Made by a program: the position numbers and the translations under genes. The notes below the pieces were generated by a model. The model was not told the origin of the DNA and made no database searches. It saw only the letters and a list, made by a program, of their open reading frames with translations. Shown in pieces: positions 15,702 through 22,439 of a DNA stretch of 56,851 nucleotides. How positions within the stretch are numbered: position 1 is the first letter of the stretch; each line of letters begins with the position of its first letter. Location of the stretch: assembly GCA_964650315.1 (NCBI GenBank), contig CAZYQE010000007.1, positions 1 through 56,851 of the forward strand, given 5' to 3'. The DNA is from CAJMSU01 sp964650315 (lineage in GTDB: Bacteria > Bacillota_I > Bacilli_A > RF39 > UBA660).

Positions 15702-17249
15702 TTATTCTATTACATGTTTTTGTAATTTATGTTTTAAAACGCGAAATTTACATATATATTTTGTTCCTCTTTCTTTTGTTTCTAAAACTCTAAAACCAAA
15801 ATCATTAACTATTGCGTTTGATTTGATATTGTTTTTATTTACATATGTGGTTACATCTGTCTCGTCATTTAATTCTTTTTCATTTAAAATATATTTAAAT
15901 AGCTTAATAAATGTATATTTATCTCCTTGGTGATCTTTAATAATTTGAATTTCATCTAAACTACATTTATTATCATTGATCTTGTAAAGAAAATATCCTA
16001 TTAATTTATTGCTTTTAAAAGCTCCTATCCAATGTTTATTTCTGTTTTCTAGTTCTTTAAACATTGCTTTTTTCCAATTCTTATAATTTTCTTCTCTACT
16101 ATTGCCTGTATCTATGATGTTTTCCATGTTTGTACTAATAATTTCAAACATATCATCTAATAAATCCCTCACTTCTTTTTTGTTTAATTTTTTTATCTCT
16201 ACTTTTTTTTCTTCTTCTATAATTCTTCGCATTTGAGCAGCAATATTGCAATATTTCTTTATCGGCTTACAGTAATCATTGTATGCAATCTTAAACTTGG
16301 ATGGACAATATCTACATATATTTATATTTTCACAGGTTGCACACTTGCTTTCTTTAGGCATCTTTTTGCATCCATATTCTCTTACCTTTTCTATTCCTTC
16401 TTTTAAACTTCCCATTTTTAAATTATAATATGGTTCTCTAGCTATGACACAAATAGATAGCAATAAACTAGAATCTATATATATACTGTTCTTTCCTGCT
16501 TCACACTTAAATAATCTATCATTTTTTTCAAAAGCAGTTTCAAGCGTTGATTTAAATAGGTCATATTTTGGCTTATCTTTTAATATTTTGGATATTATTT
16601 CTTCTTCGTTAAGCATTGTACTTTTAATTACTTCATTGTCATCTGTTAAAGAGTTAATGACATAGTAATCCCATCTAAAATCACAACCAAGTTCATTCGC
16701 AATTTTATGCATTTCATCAATCTGATTATATGTTTGTTTCAAAAGAACTGTTTTCAATCTTACTCTTATATTGTTTTTAACTATTTTTTTAATATTTTCT
16801 TTAATTTTTTTAAAATTTACTTTTTTCTTTGTTAAATCTTTATATGTTTCTTCGCTTGTTCCATATAAACTAATTTCTACCATGGCTGGTTTATATTTTT
16901 TTAGTAATTCTATAATATCTTCTTTTATTAAACTTGCGTTTGTAAATAAAGTTATTAAAAAACCTTTCTTTTTTGCATAAGCATATATTTCTTTAAAATC
17001 AGGATGCATAAGTGGTTCTCCACCAGTTAAAATTATGGAAACACAACCTAATTCTTTTAATTGATCCATTAGGTTCAATATTTCTTTTTTATCTATGTAT
17101 TTAAAATCTTTTTTAGATCCTAGATAGCAATGCTTACATCTAAAATTACATGCATTTGTTAACTCAACAGTAGCATAAATTAATCCCTTACTATTTTTGT
17201 TTTTTTGAACTAAACTATCAATGAACTCAGTATATGTCATTTTTTCCAT
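15702..17249 (-). CDS. Radical SAM/SPASM peptide maturase fused to a GNAT-like domain
   Basis: 515 residues in three parts. Residues 25-240 are a radical SAM barrel: Cys34, Cys38 and Cys41 (CNFRCKHC) bind the SAM cluster, and GGEP is at 76-79. Residues about 249-334 are a SPASM-type segment with many cysteines (Cys249, Cys267, Cys303, Cys306, Cys312, Cys315, Cys327, Cys334), which would hold auxiliary Fe-S clusters as in peptide-modifying enzymes. Residues about 352-505 resemble a GNAT acyltransferase (WIGAFKSNKLIGYFLYKIND, then LDEIQIIKDHQGDKYT). The acyl-CoA loop is degenerate there, so activity is uncertain. It is the last gene of a unit with a Cys-tailed small peptide and a PqqD-like protein and overlaps the latter by 13 bases. 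The likely job is thioether or other C-S/C-C crosslinking of that peptide, perhaps with acylation; this is inference from family and context. Confidence 0.85.
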   Translation of the reverse strand: MEKMTYTEFIDSLVQKNKNSKGLIYATVELTNACNFRCKHCYLGSKKDFKYIDKKEILNLMDQLKELGCVSIILTGGEPLMHPDFKEIYAYAKKKGFLITLFTNASLIKEDIIELLKKYKPAMVEISLYGTSEETYKDLTKKKVNFKKIKENIKKIVKNNIRVRLKTVLLKQTYNQIDEMHKIANELGCDFRWDYYVINSLTDDNEVIKSTMLNEEEIISKILKDKPKYDLFKSTLETAFEKNDRLFKCEAGKNSIYIDSSLLLSICVIAREPYYNLKMGSLKEGIEKVREYGCKKMPKESKCATCENINICRYCPSKFKIAYNDYCKPIKKYCNIAAQMRRIIEEEKKVEIKKLNKKEVRDLLDDMFEIISTNMENIIDTGNSREENYKNWKKAMFKELENRNKHWIGAFKSNKLIGYFLYKINDNKCSLDEIQIIKDHQGDKYTFIKLFKYILNEKELNDETDVTTYVNKNNIKSNAIVNDFGFRVLETKERGTKYICKFRVLKHKLQKHVIE

Positions 17250-17551
17250 CTTATTATACTTCCTTCTTCTAAATCTTCTATCAACTTATATAAATCTTCT
17301 TTTGCCTTTTTTTCATTAACATTATAAACTTTTTTAAAATCATTAATAATGTCTTTTATTGTATTCTTTCCATCAATTTTGTTCAAAACAAAAGCACCTG
17401 TTGAATTCAATGTTATTATATATGGTTCTATTTCATCTTCAAACGGGGGATTAACAATACTTTCATCCCCTACCATATTAATAATAACATTATCTTTGAT
17501 AATAGGTACTTTTTCATCTAAATTATTAGCAATGCATTCCATCTTCGCCAC
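17237..17551 (-). CDS. PqqD-like RiPP recognition protein
   Basis: A 104-residue protein, or 101 if it starts at the ATG at 17542. The first available start at 17551 is GTG. The body (IIINMVGDESIVNPPFEDE...ITLNSTGAFVLNKIDGKNTI, then a helix KAKEDLYKLIEDLEEGSIIRW) follows the PqqD pattern of a beta strand pair, a LNxTGxxIWxxIDG-like motif and C-terminal helices. PqqD-like proteins bind the leader of a precursor peptide and hand it to the radical SAM enzyme. The gene overlaps the precursor gene by 26 bases (17 with the ATG start) and the radical SAM gene by 13, so all three are probably translated together. Confidence 0.85.
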   Translation of the reverse strand: MAKMECIANNLDEKVPIIKDNVIINMVGDESIVNPPFEDEIEPYIITLNSTGAFVLNKIDGKNTIKDIINDFKKVYNVNEKKAKEDLYKLIEDLEEGSIIRWKK

Positions 17552-17753
17552 AATCCCAGCATCCCATAACTGGTGATTTTTGAGTTGACATTCCTACGAC
17601 TCTTGCTTTAGGTTTCTCATATACCTTTTTTAATACTTTAACTTTATTGTCATTCTTGGAAGTATTAATACTAGGTTGTGCTTTTAAAGCACTAGTTCCT
17701 TCTACAACAGTTTTTGCTGAATTTGTTGTATCCATTTTCACTATCTTTCCCAT
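17526..17753 (-). CDS. Cys-tailed precursor peptide of a RiPP-like locus
   Basis: A 75-residue peptide. The start is the ATG at 17751-17753, because an AAGGAGG ribosome site lies 7-8 bases upstream; a longer frame would begin at or before the predicted transcript start. The N-terminal part is Ser/Thr/Asn/Lys-rich (leader-like). It is followed by VLKKVYEKPKARVVGM, similar in style to clostridial RiPP leaders (YEKP), and a short tail GCWDCGEDGMHC. Cys65, Cys68 and Cys75 are the only cysteines, all in the last 11 residues, with Trp66, Asp67, Glu70 and Asp71 between them. No signal peptide. The tail is the presumed core. I do not recognise the exact family; Clo7bot or CLI_3235-type Cys-rich peptides are comparison candidates. 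Confidence 0.8.
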   Translation of the reverse strand: MGKIVKMDTTNSAKTVVEGTSALKAQPSINTSKNDNKVKVLKKVYEKPKARVVGMSTQKSPVMGCWDCGEDGMHC

Positions 17754-17815
17754 TATAAATCCTCCTTGGCTTATAAAAATCAACACATGCATGCAGTATG
17801 CGTTAATTTCCATAT

Positions 17816-17844
17816 ATTATAATTTCAAAACTTGAATAAGTCAA
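17816..17844 (-). promoter_or_regulatory. Promoter of the RiPP-like operon
   Basis: Near-consensus on the complement: TTGACT (17844-17839), a 17-base spacer, TATAAT (17821-17816). The transcript would start near 17809, leaving a 5' UTR of roughly 55 bases. That UTR contains overlapping ATGCATGCA palindromes around 17787-17796, a possible operator. It is one of the best -35/-10 pairs in the window, so the peptide may be made in quantity when not repressed. Confidence 0.8.
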
Positions 17845-17852
17845 TACTTTTT

Positions 17853-19130
17853 TTATATCTTTGTATCATTTAAACAGAATATTGAATAGATTGGGATGTA
17901 TCTAACATCTTTTTTTGTCGAGAAGTTGTTTTCTGTTACTCTATAAGCTTGTTGTACTGTGTATTTTTTCATAAATACTGATAAAGATTTAGCTTTAGAG
18001 TTTGACTTAGTTGTTATTTCTATTGGTATTATTAATCCCATTCTATTTTGTATTACAAAGTTTACTTCTGCTTTTCCTTCAGATTGATAATAATATAGCG
18101 AATATCCTGCTTCTACTAATGTTTTAGCAATATGATTTTCATATAATGTTTCTTTCATATCTTCATCACTTAGCATTTTCTTTTTATTTAAATGCATCAT
18201 AGAGAATAATACTCCATCATCTGTTAAATATAGTTTAAAACTATCTTTATCTCTATAACTACTTAGTGGAGATTTTACTTGTTTTACTTTATAACTTCTA
18301 TATACTAATTGATTTTCTACTAAGTAATTTATAGATTTTTCATATTCTTTAGCTCTTTTACCTGTACCAATAAGTCCATATTGGAACTTTTTGTTTTCTT
18401 TCTTTAATTGTTCTGGTATAGAATCTATTACTTCTATACCTCTTGATATATCTATTAAGTTTGTATTTAAAGATATTTCTTTCTTATATGTATCTAATAT
18501 TTTCTGTTTTATAGCATCTATTTCATATTTAGTTTTACCATCTTCTTCTGCTTTTATTACTTCTGGAAGTCCTCCAGTCATTAAATAATCTTGAAATAAT
18601 TCTAATGCTACTTTATGAAATGGACATGTTTTATGTTTATGAAACGATTCTTTTATTAGTTCTGCAAGAGCTTTTTCACCTCTTACCCATAGATATTCTT
18701 CAAAGTCTAACTCATTCATTCCTTTGAATTGTAATTCTTCACCTTTAAACTCTTTTAAGTTTTCTCTACGTGAAGTTATTCCTATTATATGGTATGGACT
18801 GCGATCACTTCCAAATAGTTTAACTCCTTTTACTAATTCAAAATCATCTATATTATCTAATACTATTAAAGTATCATCTTTTAATATAGTTTCTCCTGCA
18901 ATTACAGATAAACTAGTAATTATCTTATCTATAGCTTTTTCTTTACTAAATAACTCTATTACTTCTTTATTTTTCATAGTATTAAAATATACTACATTCT
19001 TATATTCTTTTTTTCCAAATTGTAATACAGTAAATGTCTTACCTACTTGTTTTGGACCATATAATATTAATGGTTTTCTTATAATATCTGTTTTCCATTT
19101 TTTAAGAAATATTTCTATCTTTCGTTCCAT
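17853..19130 (-). CDS. AAA+ ATPase of the DUF4143 family
   Basis: A 425-residue ATPase with an AAA_14 N-terminal domain. The Walker A motif is GPKQVGKTFTV near residue 25, Walker B is DDTLIVLDNID near 100, and a sensor-like stretch YHIIGITSRRENL follows. The C-terminal part, from about residue 200, is DUF4143, ending in a nuclease-like fold region (HIAKTLVEAGYSLYYYQSEGKAEVNFVIQNRMGLIIPIEIT). That last block resembles restriction-endonuclease-fold E...D...ExK patterns. Such genes are common single accessory cargo in gut Firmicutes; the cellular role is not established. It has its own promoter and lies just upstream of the RiPP-like operon but reads separately. Confidence 0.88.
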   Translation of the reverse strand: MERKIEIFLKKWKTDIIRKPLILYGPKQVGKTFTVLQFGKKEYKNVVYFNTMKNKEVIELFSKEKAIDKIITSLSVIAGETILKDDTLIVLDNIDDFELVKGVKLFGSDRSPYHIIGITSRRENLKEFKGEELQFKGMNELDFEEYLWVRGEKALAELIKESFHKHKTCPFHKVALELFQDYLMTGGLPEVIKAEEDGKTKYEIDAIKQKILDTYKKEISLNTNLIDISRGIEVIDSIPEQLKKENKKFQYGLIGTGKRAKEYEKSINYLVENQLVYRSYKVKQVKSPLSSYRDKDSFKLYLTDDGVLFSMMHLNKKKMLSDEDMKETLYENHIAKTLVEAGYSLYYYQSEGKAEVNFVIQNRMGLIIPIEITTKSNSKAKSLSVFMKKYTVQQAYRVTENNFSTKKDVRYIPIYSIFCLNDTKI

Positions 19131-19163
19131 AAATTGTATTCCCCTTACATATTTTATAAATTA

Positions 19164-19192
19164 AGTATATATCTATTTTATATAAAAGTCAA
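19164..19192 (-). promoter_or_regulatory. Promoter of the DUF4143 ATPase gene
   Basis: On the complement TTGACT (19192-19187), a 17-base spacer and TATACT (19169-19164), 34 bases before the ATG. Confidence 0.7.
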
Positions 19193-19200
19193 TAATATAT

Positions 19201-19238
19201 AAAAAGAAAAGAAGTGTTTTTAATACTTCTTTTTTTTC
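19201..19238. terminator. Terminator after the 117-residue unknown gene
   Basis: Stem AAGAAGT (19209-19215) with ACTTCTT (19225-19231) and a 9-base loop. On the minus strand the stem is followed by a U-rich run (read from the AAAAGAAAAA side), placing it directly after the stop of the 19238-19591 gene. Confidence 0.65.
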
Positions 19239-19591
19239 TATAAATAATGGCTTATACTATAATATTCTTGAGCTTCTTTATTTTTCTTTATTAATCTCTT
19301 CGCACCAGTTTTATCTAGATGTTTTGTTAATGAATCTTCTTGTATATATAAATCATTATCTTCTTTATTAGTAGTTAGAATTAATTTTTGATATCTATTC
19401 TTTTTTTCTTCTACTTCTTCTGTTTTTATAAATTTATATAACATTAGATATTTTCTTAATTCTTTTAACTCTTCTATATCAGTTAGTTTTACAAATTCAT
19501 CTTCATCTAGTTTTAATAAAATGGTACCAGCTAAGTATATATTATCTTCATTATCTAATATATTTCCTATAAAAGATCCTTCTGTATGCAT
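19238..19591 (-). CDS. Unknown protein downstream of spo0A
   Basis: 117 residues, not recognised. It is soluble, rich in Glu, Lys and Leu, and has no cysteine. The N-terminal half (GSFIGNILDNEDNIYLAGTILLKLDEDEF) looks beta-rich and the second half helical. It has a good AGGAGG site and starts 39 bases after spo0A ends, with a modest terminator between them. It may therefore be partly co-transcribed with spo0A. Confidence 0.7.
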   Translation of the reverse strand: MHTEGSFIGNILDNEDNIYLAGTILLKLDEDEFVKLTDIEELKELRKYLMLYKFIKTEEVEEKKNRYQKLILTTNKEDNDLYIQEDSLTKHLDKTGAKRLIKKNKEAQEYYSISHYL

Positions 19592-19611
19592 AAATTCCTC
19601 CTGTTCTTACA

Positions 19612-19632
19612 ATAAAAAAGACATTTCTGTCT
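19612..19632 (-). terminator. Terminator after spo0A
   Basis: Short stem AGACA (19619-19623) with TGTCT (19628-19632) followed on the complement by a run of U residues. The stem overlaps the spo0A stop codon region. Being short, it may be leaky. Confidence 0.6.
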
Positions 19633-20404
19633 AGTTAGTTAATGGTTTAGTAAACTCTAATCTTAATTTATCTGCGACTGTGACGATAAATTCTGAATTA
19701 GTTGGTTTTGCTTTATCAATATCTACACTATGTCCGAAGATATCTTCCATTAACTGCCAGTTACCTCTATTCCAACTTACTTCTATAGCGTGTCTTATCG
19801 CTCGCTCTACTCTTGATACGGTTGTATCATATTTTTTTGCAACTTCTGGATATAATTCTTTAGTTATTCCTCCTACCATAGCAGGATCATCATATATCAG
19901 CATTATACCTTCTCTAATGTATTGATATCCCTTGATGTGAGATGGTACCCCTAACTCATGTAGGATCTTAGTTACTGATATTTGTAAGTTATTATGATAT
20001 AAGTCTAAAGCTTTTCCTCCAAATTTAACACCTTCTGCTACTTCTAGTATTCTTTTTTCTAAGTCTTCTAATTCAAAAGGCTTTAATACAAAATAACTTA
20101 TACCTAACTCAGATACTTTTCTTATCATATCCTGAGTATTATAAGATGTTAGTACTATAACTTTCTTATCAATGTTTTTATTCTTCATGTATTCTAGTAT
20201 AGTTACTCCATCTTTATTAGGCATTATTAAATCCAATAGTACTACGTCATATTCATCTTGTTTCTTTTCGATTAGTCTTAACCCTTCACTACCATCATGT
20301 GCTTTTAGAGTGATTTCTATATCTGCGCTATCCTTGAAGTATTCTTTCATCATCTCTATAAGATTCTTGTTGTCATCTACTGCTAAAACTCTTATCTTTT
20401 TCAA
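19631..20404 (-). CDS. spo0A: Sporulation master regulator Spo0A
   Basis: Response regulator that, when phosphorylated, starts endospore development. Of 257 residues, the receiver spans 1-120 with Asp10 and Asp11, phosphoacceptor Asp58 (LLDLIMP), Thr86 and Lys108 (LKPF). The effector domain Spo0A_C follows, with the nearly invariant blocks LGVPSHIKGYQYIREGI, SRVERAIRHAIEVSWNRGN and AKPTNSEFIVTVADKLRLEF. The start codon is TTG at 20402-20404, with a GAGGAGAG ribosome site. spoIVB, the usual neighbour in Bacillus, is absent. A TATAAT at 20437-20442 may be the -10, but no good -35 is seen. A TGTCGAA Spo0A-box core lies about 80 bases upstream. Confidence 0.97.
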   Translation of the reverse strand: MKKIRVLAVDDNKNLIEMMKEYFKDSADIEITLKAHDGSEGLRLIEKKQDEYDVVLLDLIMPNKDGVTILEYMKNKNIDKKVIVLTSYNTQDMIRKVSELGISYFVLKPFELEDLEKRILEVAEGVKFGGKALDLYHNNLQISVTKILHELGVPSHIKGYQYIREGIMLIYDDPAMVGGITKELYPEVAKKYDTTVSRVERAIRHAIEVSWNRGNWQLMEDIFGHSVDIDKAKPTNSEFIVTVADKLRLEFTKPLTN

Positions 20405-20473
20405 TTTTCTCTCCTCTCGTACTACGCTGCATTACAATTATATAATACTATTGTAGAAATTGGTAGAGAAAAG

Positions 20474-20510
20474 AATGACAAGTTTTGTCGAATGTGTAAA
20501 ACTTGTCATT
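20474..20510 (-). terminator. Hairpin terminator of tpiA containing a Spo0A-box core in its loop
   Basis: A 13-base perfect stem (20474-20486 with 20498-20510, AATGACAAGTTTT and its complement) around an 11-base loop, starting at the tpiA stop codon. A U-rich stretch follows on the complement. The junction of stem and loop contains TGTCGAA on the plus strand (20486-20492). Confidence 0.7.
20483..20492 (+). promoter_or_regulatory. Candidate Spo0A binding box upstream of spo0A
   Basis: TTTTGTCGAA on the plus strand contains the exact core TGTCGAA of the known Spo0A (0A) box. It lies about 80 bases upstream of the spo0A start codon and about 40 bases upstream of its likely -10. Autoregulation of spo0A is known in Bacillus; here it is inferred from one 7-base match. 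Confidence 0.45.
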
Positions 20511-21207
20511 TTTCTAATATATTTAATAATTTTTGTAGTTTATCTGGTTTTAAACTAACTCCTCCAAGTAAGTACCCATCTAGATTACAATTAGTATTAA
20601 AAAAGTTTATATTTTCTTCATTAACACTTCCTCCATATAATACTTTATTGTTAGGTAGTTCTTGTTTTATTATATCTATTACTTCATTTATTTCATAGCA
20701 TTTAGGAATATTACCTGTACCTATAGACCATACTGGTTCATAAGCTACTATTACTTTTTCTTTTTCTTCATCACTTAAATCTTTTAGTGATTCTATTATA
20801 TCTGTTTTTAATAGTTCTTTATAAGTGTTATTATCTCTTTCTTCTTTAGTTTCTCCAATACAATATATTGGAGTAATTCCTTCTTCTAGTAGTTTCTTTA
20901 TCTTTTTATTTATTCCTTCTGGAGTTATATTTTTATACTTTCTAACTTCTGAATGTCCAACTAATGAGTATTTAACTCCTAAAGACTTTAATTGTTTAGC
21001 ATTCACACATCCAGTATAAGCTCCCATATCATACATATCTACTTTTTGACTTCCAAGTACTATTTTATCTGATTTAAATAATGATATATATAACATAGAT
21101 GGACATAATACTAAATCACTATTTGTCTTTATATTTTCTAATTCCTTACTATAATTAATAAATTCTTCATAATCTAGATTACACTTATTATTTAAAACTA
21201 CTAACAT
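20506..21207 (-). CDS. tpiA: Triosephosphate isomerase
   Basis: Interconverts dihydroxyacetone phosphate and glyceraldehyde 3-phosphate. At 233 residues it is about 15 shorter than usual. Catalytic residues are in place: Asn6 and Lys8 (LNNKCN, where GNWKMN is usual), His85 (VGHSE), Glu157 (AYEPVW), then the loop SIGTG and the phosphate-binding YGGSV and LLGGVSL. The N-terminal motif has lost its Trp and Met, so the enzyme is divergent but probably active. It is the last gene of the pgk-to-tpiA unit and ends with TGA, which confirms UGA as a stop. Confidence 0.95.
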   Translation of the reverse strand: MLVVLNNKCNLDYEEFINYSKELENIKTNSDLVLCPSMLYISLFKSDKIVLGSQKVDMYDMGAYTGCVNAKQLKSLGVKYSLVGHSEVRKYKNITPEGINKKIKKLLEEGITPIYCIGETKEERDNNTYKELLKTDIIESLKDLSDEEKEKVIVAYEPVWSIGTGNIPKCYEINEVIDIIKQELPNNKVLYGGSVNEENINFFNTNCNLDGYLLGGVSLKPDKLQKLLNILEK

Positions 21208-21208
21208 A

Positions 21209-22438
21209 TTATTCTCCTTTTATTTTATTTATTACCCTATTTATAATATTCTTATTTCTTTGTTCTTTCTTTGTTTTAATGGCTCTTTCGTATACTTCTA
21301 ATACTTTATCTGCATAACCAGAAGAACTTAAGTGCTCAGAATTAATTCTTGCTTGTTCACTTATATATTTATATTTTTTCTTGTCTTTGTGTAATTCTAT
21401 TACTGCATCCTCATACTCTTTATTATTAGTAAATATCTTACCACTTAAATCGTTTGTTACTGTAGTAGTGAATGATTCATCATCTATACATAATGGTGGA
21501 ATCCCTGATGCCATTGCTTCTATTACTGTTAATCCTTGTGTTTCTGTAGTAGACGCTGTTGCGAAAAGATTTGCACAATGGTAATAAATAGGTATTTCTT
21601 CCCAAGCTGCTTTTCCAGTAAAGATAACACAATCATCTATTTTATACTCTTTAATTAAGTTTTCATATTCTTCTTTTTCGGGTCCATCCCCTACTATTAA
21701 TAATTTTAAGTTAGGTATCTTTTTCTTTAAGTTCTTTTGACTATCTAACAAGAATTTAATATTCTTTTCAGTTCCAATTCTTCCTACAAATATTATTATG
21801 AAATCATGTTTAGATAGGTTTAATTTTTCTTTTAAAAATTCTACTTCTTTTTTATCCACATTTTCTGTGAAAAATCTATCTATTTCTATACCTGTAGGTA
21901 TAATATGTATATTTTTTTCAAATTCATATTTTTCTTTAAATAATTTATATATTTTATTAGTAGGTACTATTAACTCAGTAGCAGTTTTGTCACAATAGAA
22001 TTTAGTTAAATACTCTACTATTTTCTTACTAGATCTATTGAAATATCCTTTTGTAATATAGTGAGTATAATCTTCATATAAAGTATGATATGTATGTACT
22101 AAAGGTATATTAAATTGTTTTGCGAATAATCTTGCGAATATTCCTATACCAAACTCTGTATGAGAATGTACTACATCTAATTTCCAATTTCTCATAGTAT
22201 TAATCATAGTAATTGGATATATTCTACTTAATCTATAATCATATATACCTACTGGTATACCTGGTACTTTAATTATTCTATTTTCTTCATCTACTTCTGT
22301 TTTTAAAACATTTTTACTTACTGTAATAACATATACTGTATGACCTTTTTTCTCTAAAGCATCTCTAAGCATAGAAACACTAGTAGATACTCCATTAATA
22401 AATGGTGGATATGTATCTGTGAATAATCCTATTCTCAT
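21209..22438 (-). CDS. GT4-family glycosyltransferase, diacylglycerol glucosyltransferase type
   Basis: 409 residues, starting at the ATG at 22436-22438 behind AAAGGTGAT. It begins MRIGLFTDTYPPFINGVSTS, the hallmark of the monoglucosyl-diacylglycerol synthase (alMGS/UgtP-like GT4) group. It has GRIGTEKNIKFLLDS near the middle and the retaining GT4 EX7E motif in TETQGLTVIEAMASG. Such enzymes transfer a sugar from a UDP-sugar to diacylglycerol at the inner membrane face, making glycolipids and lipoteichoic acid anchors. The next gene upstream is a flippase-like membrane protein whose stop codon lies one base before this start, a pairing that supports the lipid role. The exact sugar is not decidable. 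Confidence 0.88.
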   Translation of the reverse strand: MRIGLFTDTYPPFINGVSTSVSMLRDALEKKGHTVYVITVSKNVLKTEVDEENRIIKVPGIPVGIYDYRLSRIYPITMINTMRNWKLDVVHSHTEFGIGIFARLFAKQFNIPLVHTYHTLYEDYTHYITKGYFNRSSKKIVEYLTKFYCDKTATELIVPTNKIYKLFKEKYEFEKNIHIIPTGIEIDRFFTENVDKKEVEFLKEKLNLSKHDFIIIFVGRIGTEKNIKFLLDSQKNLKKKIPNLKLLIVGDGPEKEEYENLIKEYKIDDCVIFTGKAAWEEIPIYYHCANLFATASTTETQGLTVIEAMASGIPPLCIDDESFTTTVTNDLSGKIFTNNKEYEDAVIELHKDKKKYKYISEQARINSEHLSSSGYADKVLEVYERAIKTKKEQRNKNIINRVINKIKGE

Positions 22439-22439
22439 A

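Noticed and set aside
17754..17813. A 20-codon N-terminal extension of the precursor peptide (MEINAYCMHVLIFISQ...)
   Set aside because: It would start at the predicted transcription start, has no ribosome site and overlaps the promoter region; the ATG at 17753 has a perfect AAGGAGG.
20404..20473. Sigma-H promoter for spo0A
   Set aside because: I could not find the GAAT -10 and AGGA-type -35 of sigma H; only a TATAAT with a weak -35 is visible.
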